Shown: positions 1 through 8,123, counted from the first letter of the stretch. The stretch: DNA of 64,000 bases from Clostridium liquoris (GCF_002995785.1 NZ_PVXO01000044.1:62001-126000), one strand, 5' to 3'. Program-made: numbers and translations. The notes: a model not told the origin generated them from the sequence alone.

Positions 1-1302
1 TTCAATAAGTCTTAATATTCTCATACGATTTTCTGTTGGCACAGATGCAATACCTTTCAAATATTTTTCAATATATGGACCTGTTTTTTCATTTCTATAA
101 TCCTTTTCTGATGGCATAGTAACCATTATTCCTCCAGCAATGTCTTCTGCAAGCCTTGCTATTTCATATGGGAATCTAGTAACATTTTGCTTACATACAT
201 TTGCAAGCAGTAAGTCTATAATATAGTTGCCTGATTCAGTTTTATATCCTTCAGCTGAACAAGCTATTCCACAAGCATATAATGTTTCATTTAAGTGGGT
301 CATTTCTATTAATTTATCTTTAACATGTGATGCCTTGTTAGCTCCATTATAGTCAGCAGCAAGTGCAGCAGCTCCTATAAGAACGTCACCAACACCAACT
401 TTACATCCACCATAGCTTTGTCTATGGTATCCTGCAAATCTCTCTACTAGCATACCTGCAAATTCGGTTTCTCCGTCTAAGAATATTCTTTCATTTGGAA
501 CAAATACATCATCAAATATAGTTAAAGCCTCTACCCCTCCAAAGACTTTATTCCCTACATCTATATCTGCACCAGCTTCAAGTTTTCTGCTATCACAAGA
601 CTGTCTTCCTACAATCATAAATATTCCCTCTGTATCTGTAGGTACAGCAAAGGAAATTGCATAGTCCTTATCTTCTGGTCTCATAGCTACAGTTGGCATA
701 ACCAAAACTTCATGGGAGTTACAAATACCGGTCTGGTGAGCTTTTGCTCCTCTTACTACAACTCCATCTGGTCTTCTTTCTACAACTCTTAAATATAAAT
801 CCGGGTCTGACTGTTTACTTGGCGATAACCCCCTATCCCCTTTAGGGTCTGTCATAGCACCATCTACAGTTAAATCATTTTCCTGAACATATTTCAAATA
901 TTTTTTAAATTTTTCATGGTAATCTGTCCCATAGGCCTTATCTATCTCGTATGTAGTGCTATACTCAGCATTGAAAGCATCCATACCAACACATCTTTGG
1001 AAACATGCTGCAGTTTTTTGACCACATAATCTCTGCATTTTTACCTTTTTAATAAGATCTTCAGTACTACTATGAATGTGCCCGAAACGATTAATTTTAT
1101 TACCAGTTAATGTAGAAGTAGTTGTCATTAAGTCTTCATATTCAGGCATTTGAGCTAAATCATAAGTCATTTTTACAGAATTCATTGATGGACGAATTAC
1201 TGGATTGTCAACTGGATTTTCTATTTTTTCTCCAAACATGTAAACATTTAAATTAAGCTTACGAAGACTTTCTACATATTGTTCCCCTGTCATCAATGCC
1301 AT
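1..1302 (-). CDS. abfD: 4-hydroxybutyryl-CoA dehydratase / vinylacetyl-CoA isomerase, 3' end outside window
   Basis: The first 434 residues of an enzyme that is usually about 490 long; it runs off the left edge. It dehydrates 4-hydroxybutyryl-CoA to crotonyl-CoA with a [4Fe-4S] cluster and FAD in the cytoplasm (GABA, succinate or 4-hydroxybutyrate fermentation). The protein starts MALMTGEQYVESLRKLN and keeps the known cluster ligands: Cys100 and Cys104 (CGQKTAACFQRC) and the HRQSYGGC pair at about 293 and 300. The ATG at 1302 is chosen because AAAGGGATGG lies 9 bases upstream. A -24/-12 promoter lies about 50 bases upstream. The 4-hydroxyphenylacetate hydroxylase family is the nearest alternative, but the cluster cysteines argue against it. 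Confidence 0.93.
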   Translation of the reverse strand, partial: MALMTGEQYVESLRKLNLNVYMFGEKIENPVDNPVIRPSMNSVKMTYDLAQMPEYEDLMTTTSTLTGNKINRFGHIHSSTEDLIKKVKMQRLCGQKTAACFQRCVGMDAFNAEYSTTYEIDKAYGTDYHEKFKKYLKYVQENDLTVDGAMTDPKGDRGLSPSKQSDPDLYLRVVERRPDGVVVRGAKAHQTGICNSHEVLVMPTVAMRPEDKDYAISFAVPTDTEGIFMIVGRQSCDSRKLEAGADIDVGNKVFGGVEALTIFDDVFVPNERIFLDGETEFAGMLVERFAGYHRQSYGGCKVGVGDVLIGAAALAADYNGANKASHVKDKLIEMTHLNETLYACGIACSAEGYKTESGNYIIDLLLANVCKQNVTRFPYEIARLAEDIAGGIMVTMPSEKDYRNEKTGPYIEKYLKGIASVPTENRMRILRLIE

Positions 1303-1354
1303 AAAAACCATCCCTTTCAAATTTAATTATTTACTTTTTATACATATATTACAT

Positions 1355-1370
1355 AGCAATAGCCATGCCA
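1355..1370 (-). promoter_or_regulatory. sigma-54 (-24/-12) promoter of abfD
   Basis: Read on the minus strand the element is TGGCATG-GCTA-TTGCT, with the required GG-N10-GC spacing. It nearly matches the sigma-54 consensus TGGCACG-N4-TTGCW. Predicted transcription would begin about 40 bases before the abfD start codon. A sigma-54 activator gene lies immediately upstream. Confidence 0.8.
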
Positions 1371-1464
1371 ATTGGAAATGCTATGGAATGGATTGTTAAA
1401 AATCAGGTTTCTCCCTCAATATACAATAGCCTACGCCTCATGTTACTTATATGTAGATTTAATG

Positions 1465-1508
1465 AAAAATTAAGGTCCGTTGCACTTTTACAACGAACCT
1501 TAATTTTT
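1465..1508 (-). terminator. Bidirectional rho-independent terminator
   Basis: AAAAATTAAGGT..CGTTG pairs with CAACG..ACCTTAATTTTT around an 8-base loop, with A/T runs on both sides. It sits after the small cysteine-protein gene and before the abfD promoter, so it closes the upstream unit. Confidence 0.8.
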
Positions 1509-1566
1509 TAATTTACTATATAATTCTATTCCTTAATATACAGCATCTATATGAAATACTATATTT

Positions 1567-1600
1567 TTTGCATATTTGCAACACATTTCATTTTTGCAAC
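1567..1600. promoter_or_regulatory. Candidate enhancer sites for the sigma-54 activator
   Basis: TTTGC-ATATTT-GCAAC at 1567-1582 fits a GTTGC-N6-GCAAC palindrome with one mismatch. A weaker partner, ATTTC-N6-GCAAC, follows at 1585-1600. They lie roughly 200 bases upstream of the abfD -24/-12 promoter, a normal distance for an enhancer. The same pattern recurs upstream of the ACP operon. Binding is inferred only. Confidence 0.4.
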
Positions 1601-1860
1601 ATAATATTATTTATTGCATTAGAAATTATAGAATAGTCCTTATCGCTTAATATAAATACCTTACCATACTTGCCATGTAAATTTTGGTGATTGGCACAAC
1701 AGCTAGTACATCCGCACAAAACCACAATTAAATCGTAGGTTTTACCTTCCTTTGCTAATTCCACAGTTAAATCTTTAAATTCACTTATTAGCTTTGTAAC
1801 AATATTCCCTCTATCATATTTTGGGTTACATCCCCCACAATATTTAATACCTATTATCAT
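1588..1860 (-). CDS. Small CGGC-type cysteine-rich protein
   Basis: A 90-residue cytoplasmic protein of unknown function. It starts MIIGIKYCGGCNPKYDR and has a second cysteine group, CGCTSCC, near residues 49-55. The pattern suggests a metal, Fe-S or thiol redox site. An alpha/beta fold is likely from the IGIKY and YDLIVVLCG strands. AGGTGATG lies just before the ATG. The gene follows the sigma-54 activator by 22 bases and probably shares its transcript. The CGGCNPKYDR start is recognisable as a conserved anaerobe protein, but no activity is known to me. Confidence 0.75.
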   Translation of the reverse strand: MIIGIKYCGGCNPKYDRGNIVTKLISEFKDLTVELAKEGKTYDLIVVLCGCTSCCANHQNLHGKYGKVFILSDKDYSIISNAINNIMLQK

Positions 1861-1882
1861 AACATCACCTATTTATTAACAC

Positions 1883-3391
1883 TTAATATTTTTTCACCAT
1901 GTGTTTTTCAGAATACCTTTTCCTTTTTCTCACAAAAGTAGAAGCATCCATGCCTAAATACGCAGCAGCATCTCTAACATTTCCATACTTTTCAAAGGCC
2001 TTGTTTATAAACTGTAACTCTAACTTTTCTACTATTTCCTTTAAATTCACCTTTTCGTCGCTGCTGTCTATTTCTATGTCTAAAGAATTTAAATTACTTT
2101 TTATAGGCAAATCACTTCTTAATATATTGTCACTGCTGCTCATTATTACTGCCCTCTCTACAATGTTCTTTAACTCTCTTACATTACCAGGCCAATTATA
2201 CTGTATTAAAGCATCTACTGCAGAAGATGAAAAATTTCTATTTAAACCATATTTCTTATTTAGTTCTGCTAAAAAATGTTCAAATAATGGTACTATATCG
2301 TTTTTTCTTTCTCTTAAGGGTGGAATTGTAAGCGGTACTACATTTAAACGATAGTATAAGTCCTCTCTAAATAATTTTTTTTCAACCATTTCTTCTAAAT
2401 TTCTATTAGTAGCAGCTAGTATTCTAACATCTATTTTTATAGAAGCTACTCCTCCTATTCTCTTGATTTCCCTTTCCTGCAGTACCCTTAAAAGTTTAAC
2501 CTGCATGTCCAAAGGTAATTCTCCAACTTCATCTAGAAAAATAGTTCCTTTATCAGCTACTTCAAAAAGACCTATCTTTCCTTCTTTATTGGCTCCAGTG
2601 AAAGCTCCCTTTTCATATCCAAACAATTCACTTTCAATTAAATTCTCTGGTATAGCTCCACAATTTATTTTTATAAAATGCTTATTACATCTTTTACTAT
2701 TTTTATGTATATACTTGGCTACTTCTTCTTTTCCTACTCCCGTTTCTCCTAATAATAATACTGTGGTGTCAACATTAGCTACTCTTTTGGCCATTCTTAA
2801 AGTGTCTAACATTCTTTTATCCTGAGCAATAATATCAGAGGAATTTAATAATTGATTTCTCATAGCTTCAGCTTCTGAATAATATTTCTTTTTTAATTTC
2901 TCATTTTTGGCTAATTGTTCTTTCAGTTCATAAAGTTGAGTAACATCTCTTACATTGGTAACTACCATGGTTATATTACCTTTATTATCAAATATAGGGC
3001 TGCTAGATACCAATACTTTTTTCCCTGTTTTAAAAGTTTGCTCAATAGTAGTAGGTCTTTTATATTTTAATACTAATAATGTTCCTGAACTTGATATGAC
3101 CCCTTCTTCAACTAACTTTTTCATGTTTTTGCCAATCATAAATTCCCTTGTAAGTCCTGTAATCTTTTCATAAGACTTATTAACCTTTAAAGTATTTGCT
3201 TCTCCATCTGTAATATATATACCGTCATAGGAACATTCTATTACTGCGTCTAATTCACTACATAATAATCTTGTTTTTTCTAATTCCTTAATAATTTTAT
3301 CAAAATTATTATCACCAAATTTTTCGCACTTATTTTCTGGTATTTTAAAATCCATAAAAGTATCCTGTTTTGCTATTGAAAGCACCCCCAA
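1883..3391 (-). CDS. Sigma-54-dependent transcriptional activator (PAS, AAA+, Fis-type HTH)
   Basis: A 502-residue enhancer-binding protein. A PAS sensor lies at about 45-150. The AAA+ domain follows, with Walker A GETGVGKEE, an intact sigma-54 contact loop GAFTGA and Walker B GTIFLDEVGE. A Fis-type helix-turn-helix (GNVRDAAAYLGMDASTFVRKR) ends the protein. It would activate -24/-12 promoters in response to a small ligand or redox cue read by PAS. It lies between the acyl-reductase operon and abfD, both of which carry such promoters. The start is either TTG at 3391 (GGAGG 11 bases upstream) or ATG at 3355 (AGGA 7 bases upstream). Confidence 0.92.
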   Translation of the reverse strand: MGVLSIAKQDTFMDFKIPENKCEKFGDNNFDKIIKELEKTRLLCSELDAVIECSYDGIYITDGEANTLKVNKSYEKITGLTREFMIGKNMKKLVEEGVISSSGTLLVLKYKRPTTIEQTFKTGKKVLVSSSPIFDNKGNITMVVTNVRDVTQLYELKEQLAKNEKLKKKYYSEAEAMRNQLLNSSDIIAQDKRMLDTLRMAKRVANVDTTVLLLGETGVGKEEVAKYIHKNSKRCNKHFIKINCGAIPENLIESELFGYEKGAFTGANKEGKIGLFEVADKGTIFLDEVGELPLDMQVKLLRVLQEREIKRIGGVASIKIDVRILAATNRNLEEMVEKKLFREDLYYRLNVVPLTIPPLRERKNDIVPLFEHFLAELNKKYGLNRNFSSSAVDALIQYNWPGNVRELKNIVERAVIMSSSDNILRSDLPIKSNLNSLDIEIDSSDEKVNLKEIVEKLELQFINKAFEKYGNVRDAAAYLGMDASTFVRKRKRYSEKHMVKKY

Positions 3392-3409
3392 ATCAATGTT
3401 TTCCTCCCC

Positions 3410-3442
3410 ATATAAAAAAAGTGCATAGCACTTTTTTTATAT
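3410..3442 (-). terminator. Terminator overlapping the stop of the luxC-like gene
   Basis: ATATAAAAAAAGTGC pairs over 15 bases with GCACTTTTTTTATAT around an ATA loop. The stop codon lies within the stem. It separates the ACP-LuxE-LuxC operon from the activator gene, so the activator is probably transcribed separately or by readthrough. Confidence 0.75.
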
Positions 3443-4741
3443 CATTCCATTAATATTTAATGAGCACCATCTAACCATATCACTAATTACAAGACTTCCA
3501 TCCCAAGGAGAATCATAGAGACTCATATATCCAACCTTTACTACCCTGTCTACCCCTGCTTTTGTAATTTCATTTGCCAGGTTTATAGCTCTTTCTTGAT
3601 TTTTAAGGGCTATGCCTACAGTTTGGACTCTTGGCGTAATAAGTTGTTTTACTTCAAATATATCATCTATTTCTTTTAAAAATACAGTTCTTCCACCTAT
3701 AGGTTCTTCTAATTTAAATTCACTACCTATGAGAATAGTGTATTCAAATCCTTTACTGCAATGAAGCATTTTATCCACACTTAAAGCATATTCGCCTCTT
3801 ATGTTTATTATGTCAGCACAAGTTGTTTCTCCTAGAAATTTTACTGGATATCTTTTATAAAGCTTTTTAAAGACCTTTATAAATCTTTGAGTTACTTCTT
3901 CTAAAGATATAGAACTTTTTTCTAAGAATACTACATGTGGAGAAGAACAGGCCTTTTGATTAAAACTTACTATATCTGTAACCAGATTTTCAAGATACTT
4001 TTCTAACTGAATACTTTCTATGGCCTCTTTATCAAATATTGCAAAAGAATATTTAGGTCCAAATATTATATCTTTACAGGTGGTCTTTTGAGGTAAACTT
4101 CTTATAGAATTTAGGGCTTCTTCTCCACCCCAAAATACTCTGCAGTCTGCTAGTTTGGACATATGACCATTAAGCTGTAAATTTGAACTAGGGAAATTTA
4201 CTATACATATATTTTTTAGTATGTCTTTCCCCGAATAAGACTCCTCCTTATAATCTATTTTTATATCCTTGAAAGGTTTCAAAAGTCTTATTATTAAATC
4301 TATGCAATTCTCTGGTATTCTAACCAGATTAGAATTTCTGCATATTATGGATTGTAATATGGAGTAAATACCTAGAGTTCCTACATTTCCTGCTATCCAA
4401 TGGCATGTTAATCCTCTTTTTTGTGCCTTAATAAATTTTTTATCTCCAACTTCTATAAATCCATCTAAATAACTTTTATTTTTTAAATTCAACTCTATTA
4501 TTTTTTCTAAGTTAGCTTTTTTTAGATAAAAGCATAAAAAGGGTACTCCTTCTTCTTTTAAAATATCTCTATCCTTAGATATAATTTTGCTGTATTCATT
4601 TATCAAAAGAAGAATTGACTCCACTGGGAAATGCTGAAGTATTTCTTCATTATTCTTTAATACCTCACATATATGGTTAAAATCATGAAAACATAGCCCC
4701 TGTTCATAAAATTCACCATTTAGTGTATAACATTTAACCAT
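3437..4741 (-). CDS. LuxC-like acyl reductase
   Basis: About 434 residues, the size of LuxC fatty acyl reductases, which reduce an acyl thioester to an aldehyde with NADPH. The region SFNQKACSSPHVVF, with Cys265, matches the place of the acyl-accepting cysteine in the family (aldehyde-dehydrogenase fold). The ATG at 4741 is preferred: GGGGAG lies 7 bases upstream and it overlaps the luxE-like stop by 8 bases, a sign of translational coupling. It is the last gene of the ACP, ligase, LuxE, LuxC operon. No luciferase genes are near, so the aldehyde serves another purpose. Confidence 0.85.
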   Translation of the reverse strand: MVKCYTLNGEFYEQGLCFHDFNHICEVLKNNEEILQHFPVESILLLINEYSKIISKDRDILKEEGVPFLCFYLKKANLEKIIELNLKNKSYLDGFIEVGDKKFIKAQKRGLTCHWIAGNVGTLGIYSILQSIICRNSNLVRIPENCIDLIIRLLKPFKDIKIDYKEESYSGKDILKNICIVNFPSSNLQLNGHMSKLADCRVFWGGEEALNSIRSLPQKTTCKDIIFGPKYSFAIFDKEAIESIQLEKYLENLVTDIVSFNQKACSSPHVVFLEKSSISLEEVTQRFIKVFKKLYKRYPVKFLGETTCADIINIRGEYALSVDKMLHCSKGFEYTILIGSEFKLEEPIGGRTVFLKEIDDIFEVKQLITPRVQTVGIALKNQERAINLANEITKAGVDRVVKVGYMSLYDSPWDGSLVISDMVRWCSLNINGMI

Positions 4742-5849
4742 TTCTCTTCTCCCCTTCAGCAAAAGTGTCTCCGCAGCCTCTTATTTCAGCCTTTTCTACC
4801 CTGGATTCAAATTTAAAATACTTCCCTTTTCTTCCACACTTGCAATCATCTATTCCAACTAATGTTCCAATATCCTCTGTTAAAATTGCCTGGGCTGGAT
4901 AGCTAGAAGATAATGTACTCATTACCTGTATTAATCCTGATTCTCCTATGTTTACTTCTTCTAAAGTAGTTAAATCCCTTATAATAATTTCTGCAAAGTC
5001 GGGAACGTGTTTATATCCACATTGGCAATCAATAAATACAACTCCTAGCTGCTCTACCATGCCATAGAAATCCAATACATTACTGGGTTTTGTCTTAAAT
5101 ATATTGCCTAAAGTTGTTGAAAATTCTTTCTTGGTAACCCTTTGGGAGTTTAACTTTTTCCAGCCCCCACTGTGTACTATTTTTATCTTAGGAATATTTA
5201 GTTTTATATTATTCTCCTGTATTGTTTTTATAAATTTTGACCATATAATATAGGTAAATCCATACACTAATACTTCTTCTTCACCATACTGGCTTTCAAA
5301 ATCTTTAAGTCTTTCAATATTTAATTTTAGTTCTTCTCCATCTTTGTCCATAGCGTAAACTATTTTATTAGAAAAATTGCTTATGCCTCTTATAGCCGCT
5401 CCTCTAGCTGTTAATACAGAGCCGTTTTTATTTGCATCTTCACTGTCTATAACAAGCAATGGTCTTCTCTTGTTCCCTAAGAAATTTCTTAAGGTAGCAA
5501 TAAGTGCCTGTGATTGTCTTATAGAGGTCTTTTTATCTATATATATTTTACTTGGAATTCCTATAGTAGTAGCACTGGAATTTAGAACTCTTACTATTTC
5601 TTCTTTATTACAAGTATATAGATCAAACTTTTTAAACATATTTACAGGTATATAAGGTATATCTTCCAAACTATTGAAATACTTAATATCAAACCCAAGC
5701 TTATCATACATACTTCTTATATTGATATTTTTCTTATTATTCTGTAGTTGCTCTTTAAATATTTTTACAAGAATTTTTTCTTTATCACTTTGCCTTAGTG
5801 TAAAAGGTTTATTAAAAATTAATTCTTCTAATAAATTATAATTCTCCAT
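4734..5849 (-). CDS. LuxE-like acyl-protein synthetase
   Basis: About 371 residues, full length for the LuxE/PF04443 family. These enzymes use ATP to activate a carboxylic acid as acyl-AMP and pass it to a thiol of the reductase. The segment NSSATTIGIPSKI is in the place of the family's Ser/Thr/Gly-rich nucleotide loop. Cysteines cluster near the C-terminus (CQCGYKH and CKCGRKG), which suggests a metal site. AGGTG lies 6 bases before the ATG at 5849; an upstream GTG at 5858 is less likely. The gene lies 29 bases after the AMP-ligase gene and overlaps the LuxC-like gene. Confidence 0.85.
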   Translation of the reverse strand: MENYNLLEELIFNKPFTLRQSDKEKILVKIFKEQLQNNKKNINIRSMYDKLGFDIKYFNSLEDIPYIPVNMFKKFDLYTCNKEEIVRVLNSSATTIGIPSKIYIDKKTSIRQSQALIATLRNFLGNKRRPLLVIDSEDANKNGSVLTARGAAIRGISNFSNKIVYAMDKDGEELKLNIERLKDFESQYGEEEVLVYGFTYIIWSKFIKTIQENNIKLNIPKIKIVHSGGWKKLNSQRVTKKEFSTTLGNIFKTKPSNVLDFYGMVEQLGVVFIDCQCGYKHVPDFAEIIIRDLTTLEEVNIGESGLIQVMSTLSSSYPAQAILTEDIGTLVGIDDCKCGRKGKYFKFESRVEKAEIRGCGDTFAEGEKRNG

Positions 5850-5878
5850 GCTCTTCACCTACTTTATTGGCTGCATTT

Positions 5879-7342
5879 TCACTTCATTTCTTTAAGTTCC
5901 TTTAACATTACCTTTCCTGATGAATTTTTAGGAAGGGTTTTTAAAACTTCAACATATTTTGGTACCTTATAATTAGGCAATCTACTCTTGCAATATTCTA
6001 TAATAGAATTAACATTTAAATTATCATCTTTTAATACTACGAAGGCTTTTACTGATTCCCCTAAGATATCATCTTCAACTCCCACCACAGCACATTCAAC
6101 TATTTCATCCATTTGTAATATTATGTCTTCTACTTCCTTTGGGCTTATTCTATTGCCACCACTTTTTATAATATTTTTTTCTCTTGAAAGAATATATATA
6201 TATCCATCTTCATCTACAGTACCTATGTCCCCTGTATATAGATATCCATTTTTTAAAACCTTTTTTGTTTCTTCTTCATCATTAAAATATCCCTTCATTA
6301 TGTTTCCGCCTTGGGCCACTATCTCTCCAACTTCTTTTGGTTTTACAGGTATTCCCTCTTTATTCAATACTTTAAGTTGTGTACCAGGAATGCCTTTCCC
6401 TATAGATCCCATTTTCTCTTTTAATAAATATGGAGGAAGATAAGATAGTCTAGCAGTGGCTTCTGTTTGTCCATACATTATATAAATGTCTACTCCTTTT
6501 AGTGTTTCAAATAGCTCCTCTATGAAAATGTTAGCCATCCTTCCCCCTGCTTGAGTAATATACCTTAGAGAAGGGAATTTTCTATTTTTTATATCACTTA
6601 TTTTCAAAAGTATTTGAAATGTACTTGGCACTCCTGCAAAGCCTGTACATTTGTAATTATTTATATGCTGTAACACAGTTTCAGGAAACATAAACCTATT
6701 ATTTATAACTAAACTTCCTCCTACCCTAAAGTGGGTATGTAGAAGTGATGTGCCATAACAATAGTAAAATGGTAATACTACTTCTATTCTGTCTCCTTCA
6801 CTTAGTTTTAAATATTGTATAATTGAATTAGTATTATAAATTAAATTTCCATGGGTTAGCATTACTCCCTTAGGTTTAGCAGTAGACCCGGATGTAAATA
6901 ATATTACTGCCACATCCTGTTGGTCTGTTTTTTCATTAATATGGTCTTCTGTGATGGTCTCTAATTTTTCTATATCCTCTTCCGTATATATATCTAAATC
7001 CCATACTTTAGGTAAGTATTTCAATAACTTTTTTTGGATAAATATATTTTTAATGTTTAAAGATTTTATTATATATTCCATATGCTCTATGGAGGAATTT
7101 GGATTTATAGGTACACATACTGTACCGTTTTTTATTATGGCAAAATAACACTGTATGAAGAATTGGGAATTTTCTGAAATTAAAAGGGCTGCGTCCTTAT
7201 TATTCAGCCCCTTGTTTCTTAACATTTTCTCTATGGTAATTATGTTGGAATATGTTTTTTTATAGGAAAGCTCTTCCTTACTTATTACTGCAGTTTTATT
7301 TAGATTCTTTGAAAATTGAAACACATAATCTGTAAAGTTCAT
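5879..7342 (-). CDS. AMP-forming acyl-CoA/acyl-ACP ligase
   Basis: A 487-residue adenylate-forming enzyme (ANL superfamily). It shows the phosphate loop TSGSTAKPKGVM near 150, YGQTEATAR near 292, the YTGDIG hinge region and the C-terminal catalytic lysine in NSSGKVML. It should activate a carboxylic acid and load it on CoA or, given its neighbour, on the phosphopantetheine arm of the carrier protein. Its ATG overlaps the stop of the carrier gene (ATGA), so the pair is translationally coupled. Substrate unknown. Confidence 0.9.
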   Translation of the reverse strand: MNFTDYVFQFSKNLNKTAVISKEELSYKKTYSNIITIEKMLRNKGLNNKDAALLISENSQFFIQCYFAIIKNGTVCVPINPNSSIEHMEYIIKSLNIKNIFIQKKLLKYLPKVWDLDIYTEEDIEKLETITEDHINEKTDQQDVAVILFTSGSTAKPKGVMLTHGNLIYNTNSIIQYLKLSEGDRIEVVLPFYYCYGTSLLHTHFRVGGSLVINNRFMFPETVLQHINNYKCTGFAGVPSTFQILLKISDIKNRKFPSLRYITQAGGRMANIFIEELFETLKGVDIYIMYGQTEATARLSYLPPYLLKEKMGSIGKGIPGTQLKVLNKEGIPVKPKEVGEIVAQGGNIMKGYFNDEEETKKVLKNGYLYTGDIGTVDEDGYIYILSREKNIIKSGGNRISPKEVEDIILQMDEIVECAVVGVEDDILGESVKAFVVLKDDNLNVNSIIEYCKSRLPNYKVPKYVEVLKTLPKNSSGKVMLKELKEMK

Positions 7343-7581
7343 AGTGCAACACCATACTTTTTAAGTACATTTTTTATATCTCCAATGTTATACATTCTGG
7401 ATACATCTATTACATCTATATCTATGCCAAAATTCTCTTCTAGGCTTGTTACTAAATCTACATGAGCTAGTGAATCCCATCCTTTTATTTCATCTGGGCC
7501 TAATTCGTCTTTTGTGTATGAATCATCCTTTATATTAAATACATCACAAAGTATCTTGTTAAGTTTATCTATGTTATCCAT
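7339..7581 (-). CDS. Acyl carrier protein
   Basis: An 80-residue acidic carrier protein. GWDSLAHVDL gives the phosphopantetheine serine at position 37. The ATG at 7581 is fixed by GGGGG 8 bases upstream. A longer reading starting at 7632 is ruled out because that codon lies inside the -24/-12 promoter, upstream of the expected transcript start. It is the first gene of the operon with the ligase, LuxE-like and LuxC-like enzymes. It is probably a dedicated carrier rather than the fatty acid synthesis ACP, as no fab genes are near. Confidence 0.88.
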   Translation of the reverse strand: MDNIDKLNKILCDVFNIKDDSYTKDELGPDEIKGWDSLAHVDLVTSLEENFGIDIDVIDVSRMYNIGDIKNVLKKYGVAL

Positions 7582-7620
7582 AACAATACCCCCAAACAAT
7601 ATATTTTTCTTAATATATAA

Positions 7621-7637
7621 AGCAAAAATCATACCAA
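7621..7637 (-). promoter_or_regulatory. sigma-54 (-24/-12) promoter of the ACP-LuxE-LuxC operon
   Basis: On the minus strand: TTGGTATG-ATTT-TTGCT, with exact GG-N10-GC spacing. It lies about 40 bases upstream of the ACP start at 7581. Confidence 0.75.
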
Positions 7638-7661
7638 GCTAAAAAGGCTGTAAAAATAAGG

Positions 7662-7685
7662 TTTTGTTGTGAAATTGCAACAAAA
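7662..7685. promoter_or_regulatory. Palindrome upstream of the sigma-54 promoter (candidate activator site)
   Basis: A perfect 8-base inverted repeat, TTTTGTTG / CAACAAAA, with an 8-base centre. It reads as GTTGT-N6-GCAAC and so resembles the sites found before abfD. It is rather close to the promoter for a classical enhancer; the terminator stem at 7756-7789 holds further GTTGC-N6-GCAAC copies at a more usual distance. Confidence 0.45.
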
Positions 7686-7755
7686 TCTAAAGCTTAAATT
7701 TATTAAAATAAAAAGGTTATTGTAATAAGCTAAAGATACTACTAAATAAAATAAA

Positions 7756-7789
7756 GTTGCTAAAATGCAACAAGATGCATTTTAGCAAC
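7756..7789 (-). terminator. Terminator of the ABC/lyase/selenoprotein operon
   Basis: GTTGCTAAAATGCA pairs over 14 bases with TGCATTTTAGCAAC around a 6-base loop. On the minus strand TTTATTTTATTT follows. It starts 4 bases after the selenoprotein stop codon. It also contains GTTGC-N6-GCAAC, so it might double as an activator site for the next operon. Confidence 0.8.
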
Positions 7790-7793
7790 AAAT

Positions 7794-8123
7794 TTAATCA
7801 ACCCAAATTGTATCCAAGCCATTTAGTGCTAGCTTTTCTATAAAAAATATTTTTTCTGTATCTATAACTATATTTTGATTTTTATCTAGTTTAATTTTAG
7901 AAGGGAAAAACACCCTTATTCCATTAACTTCATATTGGTCGTATCCCTTTTTTTCTATATTATTATTGAAATCTATTTTTATAGATGGTTTATAGTACCG
8001 CCTGGTACTTCCACAGCTTCCTCATCCACCACCAGTATCATTTGCAATCATATGTATTACTAAATCTTTAGCATCTTTCTTTTCTAAATACTTAATAGCT
8101 TTTTCCGTAATTTCAATTTTCAT
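7794..8123 (-). CDS. HesB/IscA-like selenoprotein with in-frame TGA (Sec34)
   Basis: A 109-residue reading frame that stays open only if TGA at 8022-8024 is read as selenocysteine. The site reads GGGUGSCG, a Sec-x-x-Cys arrangement. Start: ATG at 8123 with ideal AAGGAGGTGAGAATAGT before it. The frame continues cleanly for 75 codons after the TGA, with normal amino acid use, to TAA just before a terminator. Directly after the TGA, AGTACC-AGGC-GGTACT forms a hairpin whose loop starts 18 bases past the codon, as in bacterial SECIS elements. HesB-like proteins are an established selenoprotein family. It lies 29 bases after the lyase gene as last gene of that operon. Function unknown; Fe-S or redox role is inferred. 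Confidence 0.8.
7995..8021 (-). promoter_or_regulatory. Bacterial SECIS-like hairpin
   Basis: On the minus strand AGTACC pairs with GGTACT (6 base pairs, at 8009-8004 and 7999-7994 approximately), with loop AGGC containing GG. It lies within the coding sequence, about 12 bases after the TGA. Spacing and a G-containing apical loop agree with the general bacterial SECIS model. Confidence 0.65.

Noticed and set aside
7338-7632. A longer acyl carrier protein starting at 7632
   Set aside because: That start lies inside the -24/-12 promoter, and the ATG at 7581 has the only good ribosome site.
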